A stretch of DNA of 64,000 nt from Treponema sp. GTDB lineage: Bacteria > Spirochaetota > Spirochaetia > Treponematales > Treponemataceae. How positions within the stretch are numbered: the first letter of the stretch is position 1; the number at the start of each line of letters is the position of its first letter. This document shows, one piece after another, positions 50,455 to 60,525 of the stretch. The notes beneath the pieces were generated by a model. That model was not told the DNA's origin, ran no database searches, and saw nothing but the letters and a program-made list of their open reading frames with translations. Location of the stretch: positions 124,001-188,000 of the forward strand of contig JAKSLX010000001.1 of NCBI GenBank assembly GCA_024400915.1, read 5' to 3'. The translations under genes and the position numbers were made by a program.

Positions 50455-51477
50455 TCAGCAAGAACTTCTATTGACGATGCTTGCTGGAAGCATGATCCTA
50501 ATGGCATTGTCATCCTGACCACAGGTATTGTTTACGATCATTTCCACGGCACGAGCGCCCATGTTTTTTTTCTGAACATTCATTGTCGTAAGCGGTGGAT
50601 CTGTATATTCCGCAACTTCAATATTATCCATTCCGATTACCGCAACTGTATCAGGCACAGAAATTTTTCTTTTATTCAAAACTGAAAGAACACCGACTGC
50701 AACCTCATCAGAACCGCAAACAATTGCCCTTGGATATTTTCCGCCTTCAGGAATTTTTTCCATTGCCCTTGCACCACCCGGCATGTTGAAAGCTTCACAA
50801 AAGAAAAATTCTGCAGGATCTGATTTCAAATCATGGAGTGAAAGAATCTGACGAACTCCTTCAACGCGTTCATCATTCTGCCCTATGTAGATTATATCCT
50901 TGTAACCCTCGCGGTATAGGTATTCAGTTGCCTTGCTGGCTGTTTCACGGCGATCAAACATCACGCTACTTAGTCCTTCGTATTGCCATTCAACGCAGAC
51001 AATCTTATTCAGCCTTTTTTTTATTCTCTCGATTATTTTTTTATCATCCTCGATTTTGATGGCCTGATCCACAGCGACAAGAATGAGACCTCCAATTTCT
51101 TCTTCGTGAATAAGCGTGTTGAAAAGAACTGGATCACGAAGATCCTCAAAAAAACGGATGAAGCTTATGTGATGATTATGTTCATGAGCTGCTGTATGTA
51201 TTCCACTTATGATTTCAGCATAGTATGGACGAAGAAAAACATCGGCGTTGCAAAGTATGACACCTATTTTATTTGATGCAAAAGCAACATCTCCCTGCTG
51301 AAGTGCCTGGGCTGCCTTGTTTGGTCTGTATCCAAGTTTTTCTATCGCATCAAGAATGCGCTGCCTTGTTTCCGCAGCTACAGACCTGTCGGAATTCCCG
51401 CTGATGACATAGCTTACCATGCTTCGTGTAACACCAGCTTCTCTTGCAACATCATTCTGCGTAACTTTGGACTTCAT
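50455..51477 (-). CDS. LacI-family transcriptional regulator
   Basis: 340 residues from ATG 51477 (MKSKVTQNDVAREAGVTRSMVSYVISG); GGGGA precedes it, and the TTG at 51492 overlaps that site. N-terminal LacI HTH and hinge helix RRILDAIEKLGYRPNKAAQAL are clear. A periplasmic-binding-protein-like ligand domain follows (KIGVILCNADVFLRPYY ... VIGMDNIEVAEYTDPPLTT). It probably senses a sugar. Neither flanking gene is an obvious sugar catabolism target, so the regulon may be elsewhere. Confidence 0.93.
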   Translation of the reverse strand: MKSKVTQNDVAREAGVTRSMVSYVISGNSDRSVAAETRQRILDAIEKLGYRPNKAAQALQQGDVAFASNKIGVILCNADVFLRPYYAEIISGIHTAAHEHNHHISFIRFFEDLRDPVLFNTLIHEEEIGGLILVAVDQAIKIEDDKKIIERIKKRLNKIVCVEWQYEGLSSVMFDRRETASKATEYLYREGYKDIIYIGQNDERVEGVRQILSLHDLKSDPAEFFFCEAFNMPGGARAMEKIPEGGKYPRAIVCGSDEVAVGVLSVLNKRKISVPDTVAVIGMDNIEVAEYTDPPLTTMNVQKKNMGARAVEMIVNNTCGQDDNAIRIMLPASIVNRSSC

Positions 51478-51607
51478 ATTTTCCCCAACCAAAATCAGTA
51501 AAAATTTAGAAAAACATTTTATATAGTCAGAAGTTTAACATATAGAGCTTAAAAAAACAAATCGTGTTGATAAAATGTTGATGACTTGTAAATGCGGATT
51601 AGAAAAT

Positions 51608-51641
51608 AAAAAAACCGCTGCAAGAAAGTCTCACAGCGGCC
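51608..51641 (-). terminator. fabV terminator
   Basis: Minus strand: GCCGCTG...CAGCGGT stem followed by a T-run, 23 nt beyond the fabV stop. Confidence 0.85.
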
Positions 51642-51663
51642 TTTGATCTTTGTAAAGAAACTA

Positions 51664-52881
<1,218 letters not shown>

Positions 52882-52942
52882 TTCATTCTCCTAAAAATTA
52901 AGTTCTATTTATTATATCAAGTTTATTCAAAATGACAAAATG

Positions 52943-53020
52943 TTTCAATATGTCAAATTAAAATCCATCATATTGAACAAGTAACTGCCTGCCGTTAAAT
53001 TTGTTTATATCAATATGAAC
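52943..53020. promoter_or_regulatory. Repeated CAATATG motifs between fabV and a lipoprotein gene
   Basis: TTCAATATG (52944-52952) and CATATTGAA (52969-52977) form a 9-bp inverted repeat with a 16-bp gap upstream of the fabV promoter. A third partial copy, TCAATATGAAC, overlaps the lipoprotein start at 53015. Possibly operators of one regulator of both genes. Confidence 0.4.
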
Positions 53021-53656
53021 AGAGCAAAAACCATCTACGCAACAATTTATTTAATCTGCCTTATGGCTTTTACAGGATGCGCCTCAAAACTTTTGGTAAA
53101 ACCTTTGGAAAACAACTGTGCCCAAATCAGTCTTGAACTGAAACTAGGGAAAATCCTTGAAAACACATTGGACACCGCCATGTCCAGACTAAATGAAATT
53201 GAGGGCACCAGGACACAGAACGAAATATTTGATCTTCCTTCAATAAAAAAATCAATTGAAAATGCCGGCTACAAAAATGTTGAAATATCATCGCCAGAAA
53301 GAACAAGACTCATCCTTTCTTTTGCAGGTAAATTTGATTTCATTGAAAGTGATACAGACAAAACGACTTTAATAGTTACACCGGAAGCCATGCAGAAATT
53401 TTCAAATTCTCTGGGAGAAGAATTCAAAAGCATCATGGACCTTTTTATGGCACCAGTACTTTCAGATGAAAACATGAGCAATGAAGAATATGCAGAACTG
53501 GTTGCAGTTGTTTACGGACAGCCCCTTGCAGAAGAAATGCTTAAAAGCAAAATGGAATTTTCCATTGCATCACCAAAGGGAAAAACAAAGGCCTACAAGA
53601 TTCCTCTCGTAGACCTTCTTACACTTTCAGAAGAAAAAATTTTTACTTCCGAATAG
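53015..53656 (+). CDS. Lipoprotein of unknown function
   Basis: 213 residues. The signal peptide ends MAFTGC (Cys22), a spirochaete-style lipobox. The mature part (ELKLGKILENTLDTAMSRLNEIEG, then LILSFAGKFDFIESDTDKTTLIVTPEAMQKF) has no family I recognise. The 3' end overlaps larC by 14 bp tail to tail. Lacks a clear RBS; an AT-rich TTTATA lies 5 nt before the ATG. Confidence 0.75.
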   Translation: MNRAKTIYATIYLICLMAFTGCASKLLVKPLENNCAQISLELKLGKILENTLDTAMSRLNEIEGTRTQNEIFDLPSIKKSIENAGYKNVEISSPERTRLILSFAGKFDFIESDTDKTTLIVTPEAMQKFSNSLGEEFKSIMDLFMAPVLSDENMSNEEYAELVAVVYGQPLAEEMLKSKMEFSIASPKGKTKAYKIPLVDLLTLSEEKIFTSE

Positions 53657-55001
53657 AAGAGTTTGCGGCGGAAAGAATTTCCATGTTCACTTCAGAATAT
53701 GGAAGTCCACTTTTTCTGCACAGCTCGCTCACACTTTTATATTCTGGGTAGATTCTTTCACTGCCATCAATTTCTACAATCTTGCATTCAGCAGAACCGA
53801 ACTTTGTTTCCACAGTAATCTGACGGCGATTTAATTTTGTCCTCTCCATTTCCTGCCTTCTGATTCCAATTGTACTTGTATGCCTGAAAATTATTTCTTC
53901 AAGCTTTATCCTTTCGCTTTCATTACAGACAACATAGAGAATGTATGCAGGTCTGTTTTTTTTCATCACGCATGGAACATAGTGTACATCGAGAGCTCCA
54001 TTGGACATAAGTTCTTCCATTGTAAAAGCAAGCTGCTCACCGCTGCAGTCATCGATGTTGGATTCAAGCTTTACAATCGTATCACTGAGGGTTGTCGTTT
54101 TTTCTTCCACAAGCATTGCACGCAGAAAGTTTGGTCTTTCGTAAGTTCTCTTTCCTGCCCCATAACCTGTTTTAAGCACCTTAATTTTTGAAGGAAGACT
54201 GAAGTCCGTTGCAACCGCAGCAAGCAACGCAGCTCCAGTCGGAGTTACAAATTCCCCGTGGTCCTTTCCCATCTCCAGAGGAAGCTCTGCATTTTCAACG
54301 ATTGCCGCAACGGCTGGAACTGGAACTGGAAGGATTCCATGGGCACATCTGATGGTTCCGCATCCTTCGTAGATTGAATTTACATAGACCTTGCTGATGT
54401 TTAGATTGTCAAAGCATACGGCAAAAGAAATTATGTCAACGATTGAATCAACTGCGCCGACCTCATGAAAATGAACCTGATCGATTGTCGTGCCATGAGC
54501 CTTCGCCTCTGCTTCCGCAACAATATTGAAAATCTTCGAAGCAATTTTCTTTGCATTGTCCGTCATTTTTGTGCCATCGATGATCTTAAGTACGTCTGCA
54601 AGATTCCTGTGTTCATGATGATGATGGTGATGTGCATGTTCTTCGTGATCGTGATGATGTTCATGATGATGATCATGTTCCTCGTGATCGTGATGATGTC
54701 CTTCATGATGTTCGTGGTGATCATGGTGATGCTGCTCATGTTCATGTCCAAAAAGATATTCCATGTCATGGTCATGGTTTTCAACATCAAGGATTACGTT
54801 AAAGTCACAGCAGTCGATTCCTGTTTTCTTTACACGCGTAATTTCCACCTTGAATCCAGAAGCTGGCACCGTGGCAAGCACAGTCTTCAGTACTTCTTCA
54901 TCAGCTCCAAGATCAAGGAGAGAGGCAACGGCCATATCTCCGCTGATTCCGCTTGAACATTCAAAATATAGTGACCTGGTTTCATTTTCATTCATTGTCA
55001 T
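53643..55001 (-). CDS. larC: Nickel-pincer cofactor biosynthesis protein LarC (single ORF)
   Basis: 452 residues. YFECSSGISGDMAVASLLDLGAD is the LarC opening, VHFHEVGAVDSIVDI its conserved core, and LESNIDDCSGEQLAF starts the C-terminal LarC2 half. A His-rich stretch at 86-131 has about 29 His and probably stores or chelates nickel. LarC inserts nickel into the bis-thiocarboxylated pincer precursor. In Lactobacillus plantarum LarC needs a programmed frameshift; here both halves are in one frame. The start overlaps the larB stop (ATGA). Confidence 0.95.
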   Translation of the reverse strand: MTMNENETRSLYFECSSGISGDMAVASLLDLGADEEVLKTVLATVPASGFKVEITRVKKTGIDCCDFNVILDVENHDHDMEYLFGHEHEQHHHDHHEHHEGHHHDHEEHDHHHEHHHDHEEHAHHHHHHEHRNLADVLKIIDGTKMTDNAKKIASKIFNIVAEAEAKAHGTTIDQVHFHEVGAVDSIVDIISFAVCFDNLNISKVYVNSIYEGCGTIRCAHGILPVPVPAVAAIVENAELPLEMGKDHGEFVTPTGAALLAAVATDFSLPSKIKVLKTGYGAGKRTYERPNFLRAMLVEEKTTTLSDTIVKLESNIDDCSGEQLAFTMEELMSNGALDVHYVPCVMKKNRPAYILYVVCNESERIKLEEIIFRHTSTIGIRRQEMERTKLNRRQITVETKFGSAECKIVEIDGSERIYPEYKSVSELCRKSGLPYSEVNMEILSAANSSIRK

Positions 55002-55684
55002 TTTACGCTTCCTTTTACTGCAAGTCTGTTGATCTGTGTCGCAATGTAGGCGGCACCATAACCATTGTCTATGTTCACCACGCTTATTCCGTTGGCGCAG
55101 GAATTTATCATTGTAAGCAAGGCACTAAGCCCTTCAAAACTTGCGCCGTAGCCAACACTTGTAGGGACTGCAATGACAGGCACGCTGCACAATCCGCCGA
55201 TTACACTTGCAAGGGCACCTTCCATTCCGGCTATGGCAACAACGCAGTTGACCTTTCCAAGAACGTCGGTCTTGCTGAGAATTCTATGGATTCCGCTTAC
55301 ACCTACATCGTAGACGCGCTCAACTTTTGTACCAAAGAATTCAGCGGCAACAGCACATTCTTCCGCAACCTTTATGTCCGCAGTTCCAGCTGTGCATACG
55401 GCTATGCTTCCAACCAGAGGTTCAGGCTTATCTGCAAGACGAATGATCCTTGAAACATTGTCATATGCAACATTGGGGTACATGGCTTTTATGAGTTCCG
55501 CCTGATGCTCCGACGCACGGGTTGCCATTACACTACCGTTCTGCTCGTAAAGTTTTTTAAAAATCTTGCAGAAGAAATCGTCTTCCTTTCCCTGCGCAAA
55601 AATAACTTCTGCAAAACCAGTACGTTCCTTTCGGCTAAGATCAGGCTTGGCAAAATTCATTTCTTCATATACTTCGCTGCTCAT
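54998..55684 (-). CDS. larB: Pyridinium-3,5-biscarboxylic acid mononucleotide synthase LarB
   Basis: 228 residues. The PurE-like fold is visible in VGSIAVCTAGTADIKVAEECAVAAEFFG, VVAIAGMEGALASVIGGL and VPVIAVPTSVGYGASFEG. LarB carboxylates nicotinic acid adenine dinucleotide, the first step of the nickel-pincer nucleotide pathway. Lies between the nickel ECF transporter genes and larC in one operon. Confidence 0.95.
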   Translation of the reverse strand: MSSEVYEEMNFAKPDLSRKERTGFAEVIFAQGKEDDFFCKIFKKLYEQNGSVMATRASEHQAELIKAMYPNVAYDNVSRIIRLADKPEPLVGSIAVCTAGTADIKVAEECAVAAEFFGTKVERVYDVGVSGIHRILSKTDVLGKVNCVVAIAGMEGALASVIGGLCSVPVIAVPTSVGYGASFEGLSALLTMINSCANGISVVNIDNGYGAAYIATQINRLAVKGSVK

Positions 55685-55699
55685 TTATGTTCCTCAAAT

Positions 55700-56437
55700 T
55701 CATTTTCTTTTCGTAAGACTCAAGGGAAGTTCAAGGCCGTTTTCAACAAGGAGCTTTTCGTTCCTTAAAATTTCATCCGGACTTCCATCTGCAACAATTT
55801 TTCCGCCATTAAGGACAAGAACACGGTTGCAGGTATCCCATACAAAATCAAGGTCGTGGCTGGTAATTATTTTCAAATGGTCAAAGCCATTCAATATGCT
55901 GATGAGATTGCGTCTGTTTCTTGGGTCTAAGGAAGCACTGGGTTCATCCATCAGAATGATGTCGATGTTCATGCTGAGGATCGTCGCAATGGAAGCAAGT
56001 TTTTTTTCACCGCCAGAAAGCTCATGGCTGTATTTATTTTTAAGATGGGTGATACCAACCTTTTCAAGGGAAGAGGCAACGCGGTTTTCAACTTCAGCTT
56101 TTCCAAGACCATAGTTCAAAGGTCCAAAGGCAACATCCTGTTCCACCGTAGTCATAAAAAGCTGGTTGTCCGCTTCCTGAAATACAAAGCCGATTTTTTC
56201 ACGAACTTTGGAAAGTGTATTTTTTTCAAGGGGAATTTCTTCCACACGGATAGAACCTTCAAATCCAAGATCAAGACCAACCAAAAGTTTTAAAAGAGTT
56301 GATTTTCCGGCACCGTTTGCACCAATGATTCCTATGGAATCTTTTTCACGGGCATTGAGAGTAATTCTATCAAGAACTTTCTTATTCTCTCTGTAAGCAA
56401 AGGAAAGATCATTTATATCAATGTGAATGTGACTCAT
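55700..56437 (-). CDS. nikO: Nickel/cobalt ECF transporter ATPase (NikO/CbiO)
   Basis: 245-residue ECF-type ATPase: Walker A GANGAGKST (about 39-47), Q-loop VFQEADNQLF, typical of ECF A-components, signature ELSGGEKKLASIA, Walker B IILMDEPSASLDP, His switch in ITSHDLDF. Its first base overlaps the nikQ stop. Energises the NikMN-NikQ importer. Confidence 0.92.
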   Translation of the reverse strand: MSHIHIDINDLSFAYRENKKVLDRITLNAREKDSIGIIGANGAGKSTLLKLLVGLDLGFEGSIRVEEIPLEKNTLSKVREKIGFVFQEADNQLFMTTVEQDVAFGPLNYGLGKAEVENRVASSLEKVGITHLKNKYSHELSGGEKKLASIATILSMNIDIILMDEPSASLDPRNRRNLISILNGFDHLKIITSHDLDFVWDTCNRVLVLNGGKIVADGSPDEILRNEKLLVENGLELPLSLTKRK

Positions 56438-57267
56438 TAAAATGCCCCCATAAGTTTTTCAAACATCCTTCCAATAAATTCAAAAGCAGGAAAAAACCTC
56501 AGGATTATTATTATACTAGTCCATGACAAAAGAAACATTATGTCTCTAAAACCAAAACTATGTTTTTCAGAAAAAAAATATTTCATTGAGAAACCGCGAA
56601 GGTTCATAGCTTCATAGATTTCCTGAGCGCGATCAAAAGACCTTAGGATTATTCCCCCAGTCAAAGAGCCCCACGCCTTAAAATGAATTCCTTTCTGTCC
56701 CGGCGCCCTAAGACTGTAGGCCTGAAATGTTCTTCTGACTTCCTCAAGAAAAACATTTATGTATCTAAAAGCAAGCATCAGCTGAATCACCATCACTGAC
56801 GGAACTCCAACTATAGCAATGGAAGAGCATATTTCATTCATGGAAGTAGTGGCAACAAGAATATAGGTTGCAAAAACCGTGAGCACGCCTTTAACAATAA
56901 GGGACGCTGAATAAATCATCCCCCGTGTAATCGGCAGGTTAAAATTCAAAAACTTGAATTCAAAAACCGGAGTTCTGTCAAAAAAAGGATTGAGGAGAGC
57001 CATTATAAGAATAACCGGAAGAAAGAACAAAAAATTCCCAATGACTTTTTTGAAGCTGAGGGAAGATGAAATCAAAATAAAGACAGGGTAAACGGCCATC
57101 AGAAGAAGGGATGAAAATTGCATAGGCCTAAAACTTACGGTCATTGTAAGAAAGAGAAAAGTTACTGCTATTTTAACCAATGGATTCAAACGAGATAAAT
57201 AGGAATCAACCTTCTGTCCCTTTTCAAGGCCATTGATACCATTTATCGCCCTGTCTATTCTATTCAA
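56437..57267 (-). CDS. nikQ: Nickel/cobalt ECF transporter T-component (NikQ/CbiQ)
   Basis: 276 residues, about six membrane helices. The coupling helices contain RTFQAYSLRAPG and YEAMNLRGFS, two Ala-Arg-Gly-like motifs that dock on the ATPase. N-terminal LNPLVKIAVTFLFLTMTVSF is typical of CbiQ. Lies 3 nt after the nikMN stop. Confidence 0.92.
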   Translation of the reverse strand: MNRIDRAINGINGLEKGQKVDSYLSRLNPLVKIAVTFLFLTMTVSFRPMQFSSLLLMAVYPVFILISSSLSFKKVIGNFLFFLPVILIMALLNPFFDRTPVFEFKFLNFNLPITRGMIYSASLIVKGVLTVFATYILVATTSMNEICSSIAIVGVPSVMVIQLMLAFRYINVFLEEVRRTFQAYSLRAPGQKGIHFKAWGSLTGGIILRSFDRAQEIYEAMNLRGFSMKYFFSEKHSFGFRDIMFLLSWTSIIIILRFFPAFEFIGRMFEKLMGAF

Positions 57268-57270
57268 TTT

Positions 57271-58278
57271 TTACTCAACTTTTTTATTCTTATTGCGAAT
57301 AATCATGGCAACACCTGCTGTAAATGCAAACACAATCAGACTTCCAAAAAGACCTGATGCACTTTTACCCGCAACAGTTTCTTCCTTTCCAAGATTGTAG
57401 TCAGGCATTACGGAAGTCATATCCTGAATGTCAGCGGCTTTTTTAAGGACTAAACTTTCTGATTCAAATTCAGATGTTCCTGCAATTTTTTCCATACTCC
57501 ATTCAAGCCCATCAGGATGTTCGGAAGCAAGGAGAGAAATTCCTCCGCCCATAACCACAGCACAAATTGCAAGGACTACCAATACAGAAGCAAGTGTCAT
57601 GCGAGTTTTTTTTGAAGAATTTACTCCCCACAAAAGTTCACTGCGGGTTTCGTAGATAAAACAAAGGACTGCACCTGTAATAAGCCCTTCAACAGCACCT
57701 ATGGCTAAATGAATTGGCTGCATAGCTGCCACGAAAAATTTAAAGGGAAGTTCTGCGATTCCTGAAATCAAAGTTTCCAATGTTACACTGAAAGCACCCA
57801 TCTGAAGAGTAAGAACACAGGCGATGATGCTTGCCGCCATAATTCTTGCCTTTGAAACTCTGGTTGAAATCATAGGTTTCCAAATAATAAAACTGCCCAC
57901 AAAGCATCCATAGAAAGCCATGTTCCACACATTACAGCCCAAGGCAAGAAGACCGCCATCTGCAAAAAACAAAGCCTGTATTAACAGAACACTTATCATT
58001 GAGATAAAACCGCACCAGGGTCCAAGCAGTACACTCAGCAGCATGCCACCGCAAAGATGTCCGCTTGATCCCGTCCCAGGAATAGTAAAGTTAAGCATCT
58101 GGGCTGCAAAAACAAAAGCACTCATAACACCAGTCAAAGGAATTTTCTTTGCAACAGACTGCTGTGAATCTGCACTCTCTCTGTGAATTTTCTTTATTGA
58201 CACCCCGGCCGCTGCTGCCGAAAGCACAAACATTGTTCCCGCAACAGCAGGATTGATCAAAGCATCTGACATGTGCAT
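57271..58278 (-). CDS. nikM: Nickel ECF transporter S-component, NikM-NikN fusion
   Basis: 335 residues. The extreme N-terminus MHMSDALI matches NikM/CbiM, where Met1-His2 coordinate the metal, so the start is certain. A seven-helix NikM part includes GTGSSGHLCGGMLLSVLLGP. It is followed by a NikN-like part with HPDGLEWSMEKIAG (PDGLE motif) and a last helix near the C-terminus. Linkage with larB and larC makes nickel rather than cobalt the substrate. Extended -10 TGATATAAT and RBS AGGAGA upstream. Confidence 0.92.
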   Translation of the reverse strand: MHMSDALINPAVAGTMFVLSAAAAGVSIKKIHRESADSQQSVAKKIPLTGVMSAFVFAAQMLNFTIPGTGSSGHLCGGMLLSVLLGPWCGFISMISVLLIQALFFADGGLLALGCNVWNMAFYGCFVGSFIIWKPMISTRVSKARIMAASIIACVLTLQMGAFSVTLETLISGIAELPFKFFVAAMQPIHLAIGAVEGLITGAVLCFIYETRSELLWGVNSSKKTRMTLASVLVVLAICAVVMGGGISLLASEHPDGLEWSMEKIAGTSEFESESLVLKKAADIQDMTSVMPDYNLGKEETVAGKSASGLFGSLIVFAFTAGVAMIIRNKNKKVE

Positions 58279-58370
58279 TTTATTATCTCCTAATCTTCTA
58301 TTATTATATCACATAGGGAAGTTTTATTTTATTCCTCCCAATTTCATGTAACATAAATTTATTAGTGCAA

Positions 58371-58399
58371 TTGAACAAGTTTTGCAAAGACACTACTAT
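58371..58399 (+). promoter_or_regulatory. Anion-permease promoter, leaderless layout
   Basis: -35 TTGAAC (58371-58376), 17-bp spacer, -10 TACTAT (58394-58399), 6 nt to the ATG at 58406; no RBS. Confidence 0.75.
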
Positions 58400-58405
58400 C
58401 TTCTC

Positions 58406-59545
58406 ATGTTCAGAAATATCATTGCCTTCATTAAAAAGGAAACGGTTTTAAGTGCAGCCTGGATTCTTGCACTCATTTCCGCATTCCTCGTTCCACCTTC
58501 AAAAGAATATTTGTCTTACATAGACTTCAATACCCTTTTTCTGCTTTTCTGCCTTATGGCTGTTATGGCTTCCTTCAAGAAACTTGGAGCCTTTGAAAAC
58601 TGCTCTAAATTCCTCCTCGGAAAATTCAAAAGCACTGCAGGCATCCTTTCTGTGCTTGTCTTCATGCCTTTCTTCTTCAGCATGGTGATTACAAATGATG
58701 TTGCACTCATCGTTTTTGTTCCGCTAGCAATCATCACCCTTAAAATGTGCGGTCTTGAAAACCTTGTGCTTTTTACAGTCGTACTTCAGACCCTTGCGGC
58801 AAACCTTGGCAGCATGAGTTTGCCTATGGGAAATCCTCAGAACCTTTACCTTTATTCCATTTCAGGAATTACACTGCCGGAATTCATATCCATTATGATT
58901 TCTTACACGGCAGCAAGTTTTGTACTTCTTTTGGTTTGCGTTGTCCTCGTAAAGTTCAATGCTAAAAATGAAGTCAAAACAGATGCAAACGAAAGTTCAC
59001 CGGCGGAAGAAAATAATTCTGACAGCTCAAAGAAAATGTGGATTGTAAGCACAGCAAGTTTTGTACTCTGTTTGCTTTGCGTTGGGAAATTGATTCCTTC
59101 GAGAATTCTTTTTCCTATAATTCTTGTTACCTACCTTATTGCAGACAGGAAAATTCTTAAGAATGTGGATTATTCCCTATTACTTACTTTCATAGGTTTC
59201 TTTATTTTTACTGGAAACATAAAGAACATGCCTGCCGCAAGGGATGTAATAGCAACGGCTATTACTGGCCACGAAACAGGATTCAGCATTGCAGCAAGCC
59301 AGGTGATATCAAATGTTCCGGCTGCCCTTTTGCTTTCATGTTTTACCGATAACTTCAAGGCACTTTTGATCGGAACAAATCTTGGAGGCCTTGGAACCCT
59401 GATTGCTTCAATGGCAAGCTTGATTTCCTTCAAGCAGATTGCAAAAAATTACCACGACAAGCGCGGAAAATATTTTATCCAGTTTACAGTGATGAATCTT
59501 GTGTTTCTTGCACTTCTCTTTGGCTTTCATCTGATTCTTGCCTAA
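58406..59545 (+). CDS. ArsB/CitT-superfamily anion permease
   Basis: 379 residues from ATG 58406, about 10-11 hydrophobic helices. Ion-transporter motifs: FFFSMVITNDVALIVFVPL in the first half, LGSMSLPMGNPQNL in the first re-entrant loop, and VISNVPAALLLSCF...LLIGTNLGGLGTLIASMA as the second inverted repeat. A cytoplasmic Ser/Glu-rich loop lies near 195-210. The substrate may be dicarboxylate, citrate or arsenite. The last 62 bp overlap the GH25 gene on the opposite strand. Confidence 0.85.
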   Translation: MFRNIIAFIKKETVLSAAWILALISAFLVPPSKEYLSYIDFNTLFLLFCLMAVMASFKKLGAFENCSKFLLGKFKSTAGILSVLVFMPFFFSMVITNDVALIVFVPLAIITLKMCGLENLVLFTVVLQTLAANLGSMSLPMGNPQNLYLYSISGITLPEFISIMISYTAASFVLLLVCVVLVKFNAKNEVKTDANESSPAEENNSDSSKKMWIVSTASFVLCLLCVGKLIPSRILFPIILVTYLIADRKILKNVDYSLLLTFIGFFIFTGNIKNMPAARDVIATAITGHETGFSIAASQVISNVPAALLLSCFTDNFKALLIGTNLGGLGTLIASMASLISFKQIAKNYHDKRGKYFIQFTVMNLVFLALLFGFHLILA

Positions 59546-60413
59546 GGTCGCATGGCTCGCAAAGAGCGTCCGATTCTTTTACTTCCTCTTCCAGCGGTAT
59601 GAACCATACGTTCATATCGCATGGCTTTTCAACGCCTTCAATTTTGCTTCCTCCTGAATACTGCCAGAAAGTAAACCTGTAAGGCGACGTCGGCTTTTTT
59701 GAATATTGGGCAAACCACATTTCATATTTATTCAGGATCTCAGGAGTAAAGACAAAGAACTTCCACATCAAATTTGCATATAGCATTGTCTTGAATCCCG
59801 CTTTTTCGATTTCATCAAAAAACAGTTCCGTATTTCGGCAAAAAACTTCTTCTGCAACTTCATCAGTTCGTGCTTCATCATAAAAGACAAATTCAGGATC
59901 ATAGACGACCGGCAGATCAAGCATGTCAGGCGTAAGATTGTCTATTACGATTTTTGCTTCTTCCAAAGCTTCCTCGTCATTTATTGCCTGGCTGTATACA
60001 TACACGCCGATTTTAAAACCTGCATTTTTTGCATCTTCATAGTAGCGGTCAAAATTTTCATCCTTCACAAGATTTCCGCTTTCATATCCGTAGCGTCTGT
60101 AGGCAAGTCGAAGTATGACAAACTCGTAGCCGTTTTCCTTCAGCAGGTCGAAATCAACTTCCCCCTGATGGCGAGAAATATCCACACCGTTTACAACACG
60201 ATATGGAGCACCTTTTTTTGTGTAATAGAATTCGCCTTTCTTTTTAAGCCATTTGGTATCAAAGGTATTTTTTGCAACATCAGGATGAGGATGAACATGC
60301 TGTCTTTCTATCTGTCGGTTGTAGATTTTAAGACAGTCTTTTTCAGGACACGAGGAACAGGAAAAAAACAAAACTGATGCTGTAATACCCAGCAAGAAAA
60401 AAATCACTCTCAT
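59484..60413 (-). CDS. GH25 muramidase-like lipoprotein
   Basis: 309 residues from ATG 60413 (MRVIFFLLGITASVLFFSC), a lipoprotein signal with Cys19. The GH25 domain (about 70-285) shows NGVDISRHQGEVDFDLL, LRLAYRRYGYESGN, the catalytic D-x-E in VVYDPEFV, and FWQYSGG near the end. It should cleave peptidoglycan glycan strands in the periplasm. A Glu/Ser-rich tail follows. An extended -10 TGATATAAT (-10 at 60426-60421) lies 7 nt before the ATG, so it is another leaderless candidate. Confidence 0.87.
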   Translation of the reverse strand: MRVIFFLLGITASVLFFSCSSCPEKDCLKIYNRQIERQHVHPHPDVAKNTFDTKWLKKKGEFYYTKKGAPYRVVNGVDISRHQGEVDFDLLKENGYEFVILRLAYRRYGYESGNLVKDENFDRYYEDAKNAGFKIGVYVYSQAINDEEALEEAKIVIDNLTPDMLDLPVVYDPEFVFYDEARTDEVAEEVFCRNTELFFDEIEKAGFKTMLYANLMWKFFVFTPEILNKYEMWFAQYSKKPTSPYRFTFWQYSGGSKIEGVEKPCDMNVWFIPLEEEVKESDALCEPCDLRQESDESQREVQETQDSSL

Positions 60414-60461
60414 AAAAGATATTATATCATAACATATAAATATCGTAATATTTTTATATAC

Positions 60462-60504
60462 AAAAAGATCCCTGGACAATCAAAGTTATCCGGGGATCTT
60501 TTTG
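60462..60504 (-). terminator. Terminator between thrS and the GH25 gene
   Basis: AAAAAGATCCCtGGA...TCCgGGGATCTTTTT: long symmetric stem with T-runs on both strands; terminates thrS on the minus strand. Confidence 0.88.
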
Positions 60505-60525
60505 TACAGCGGTTACATTCAGTAA

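Noticed and set aside
54465..54956. Met-rich ORF antisense to larC
   Set aside because: It is the complement of the His codons (CAT/CAC become ATG/GTG) in the His-rich segment of LarC.
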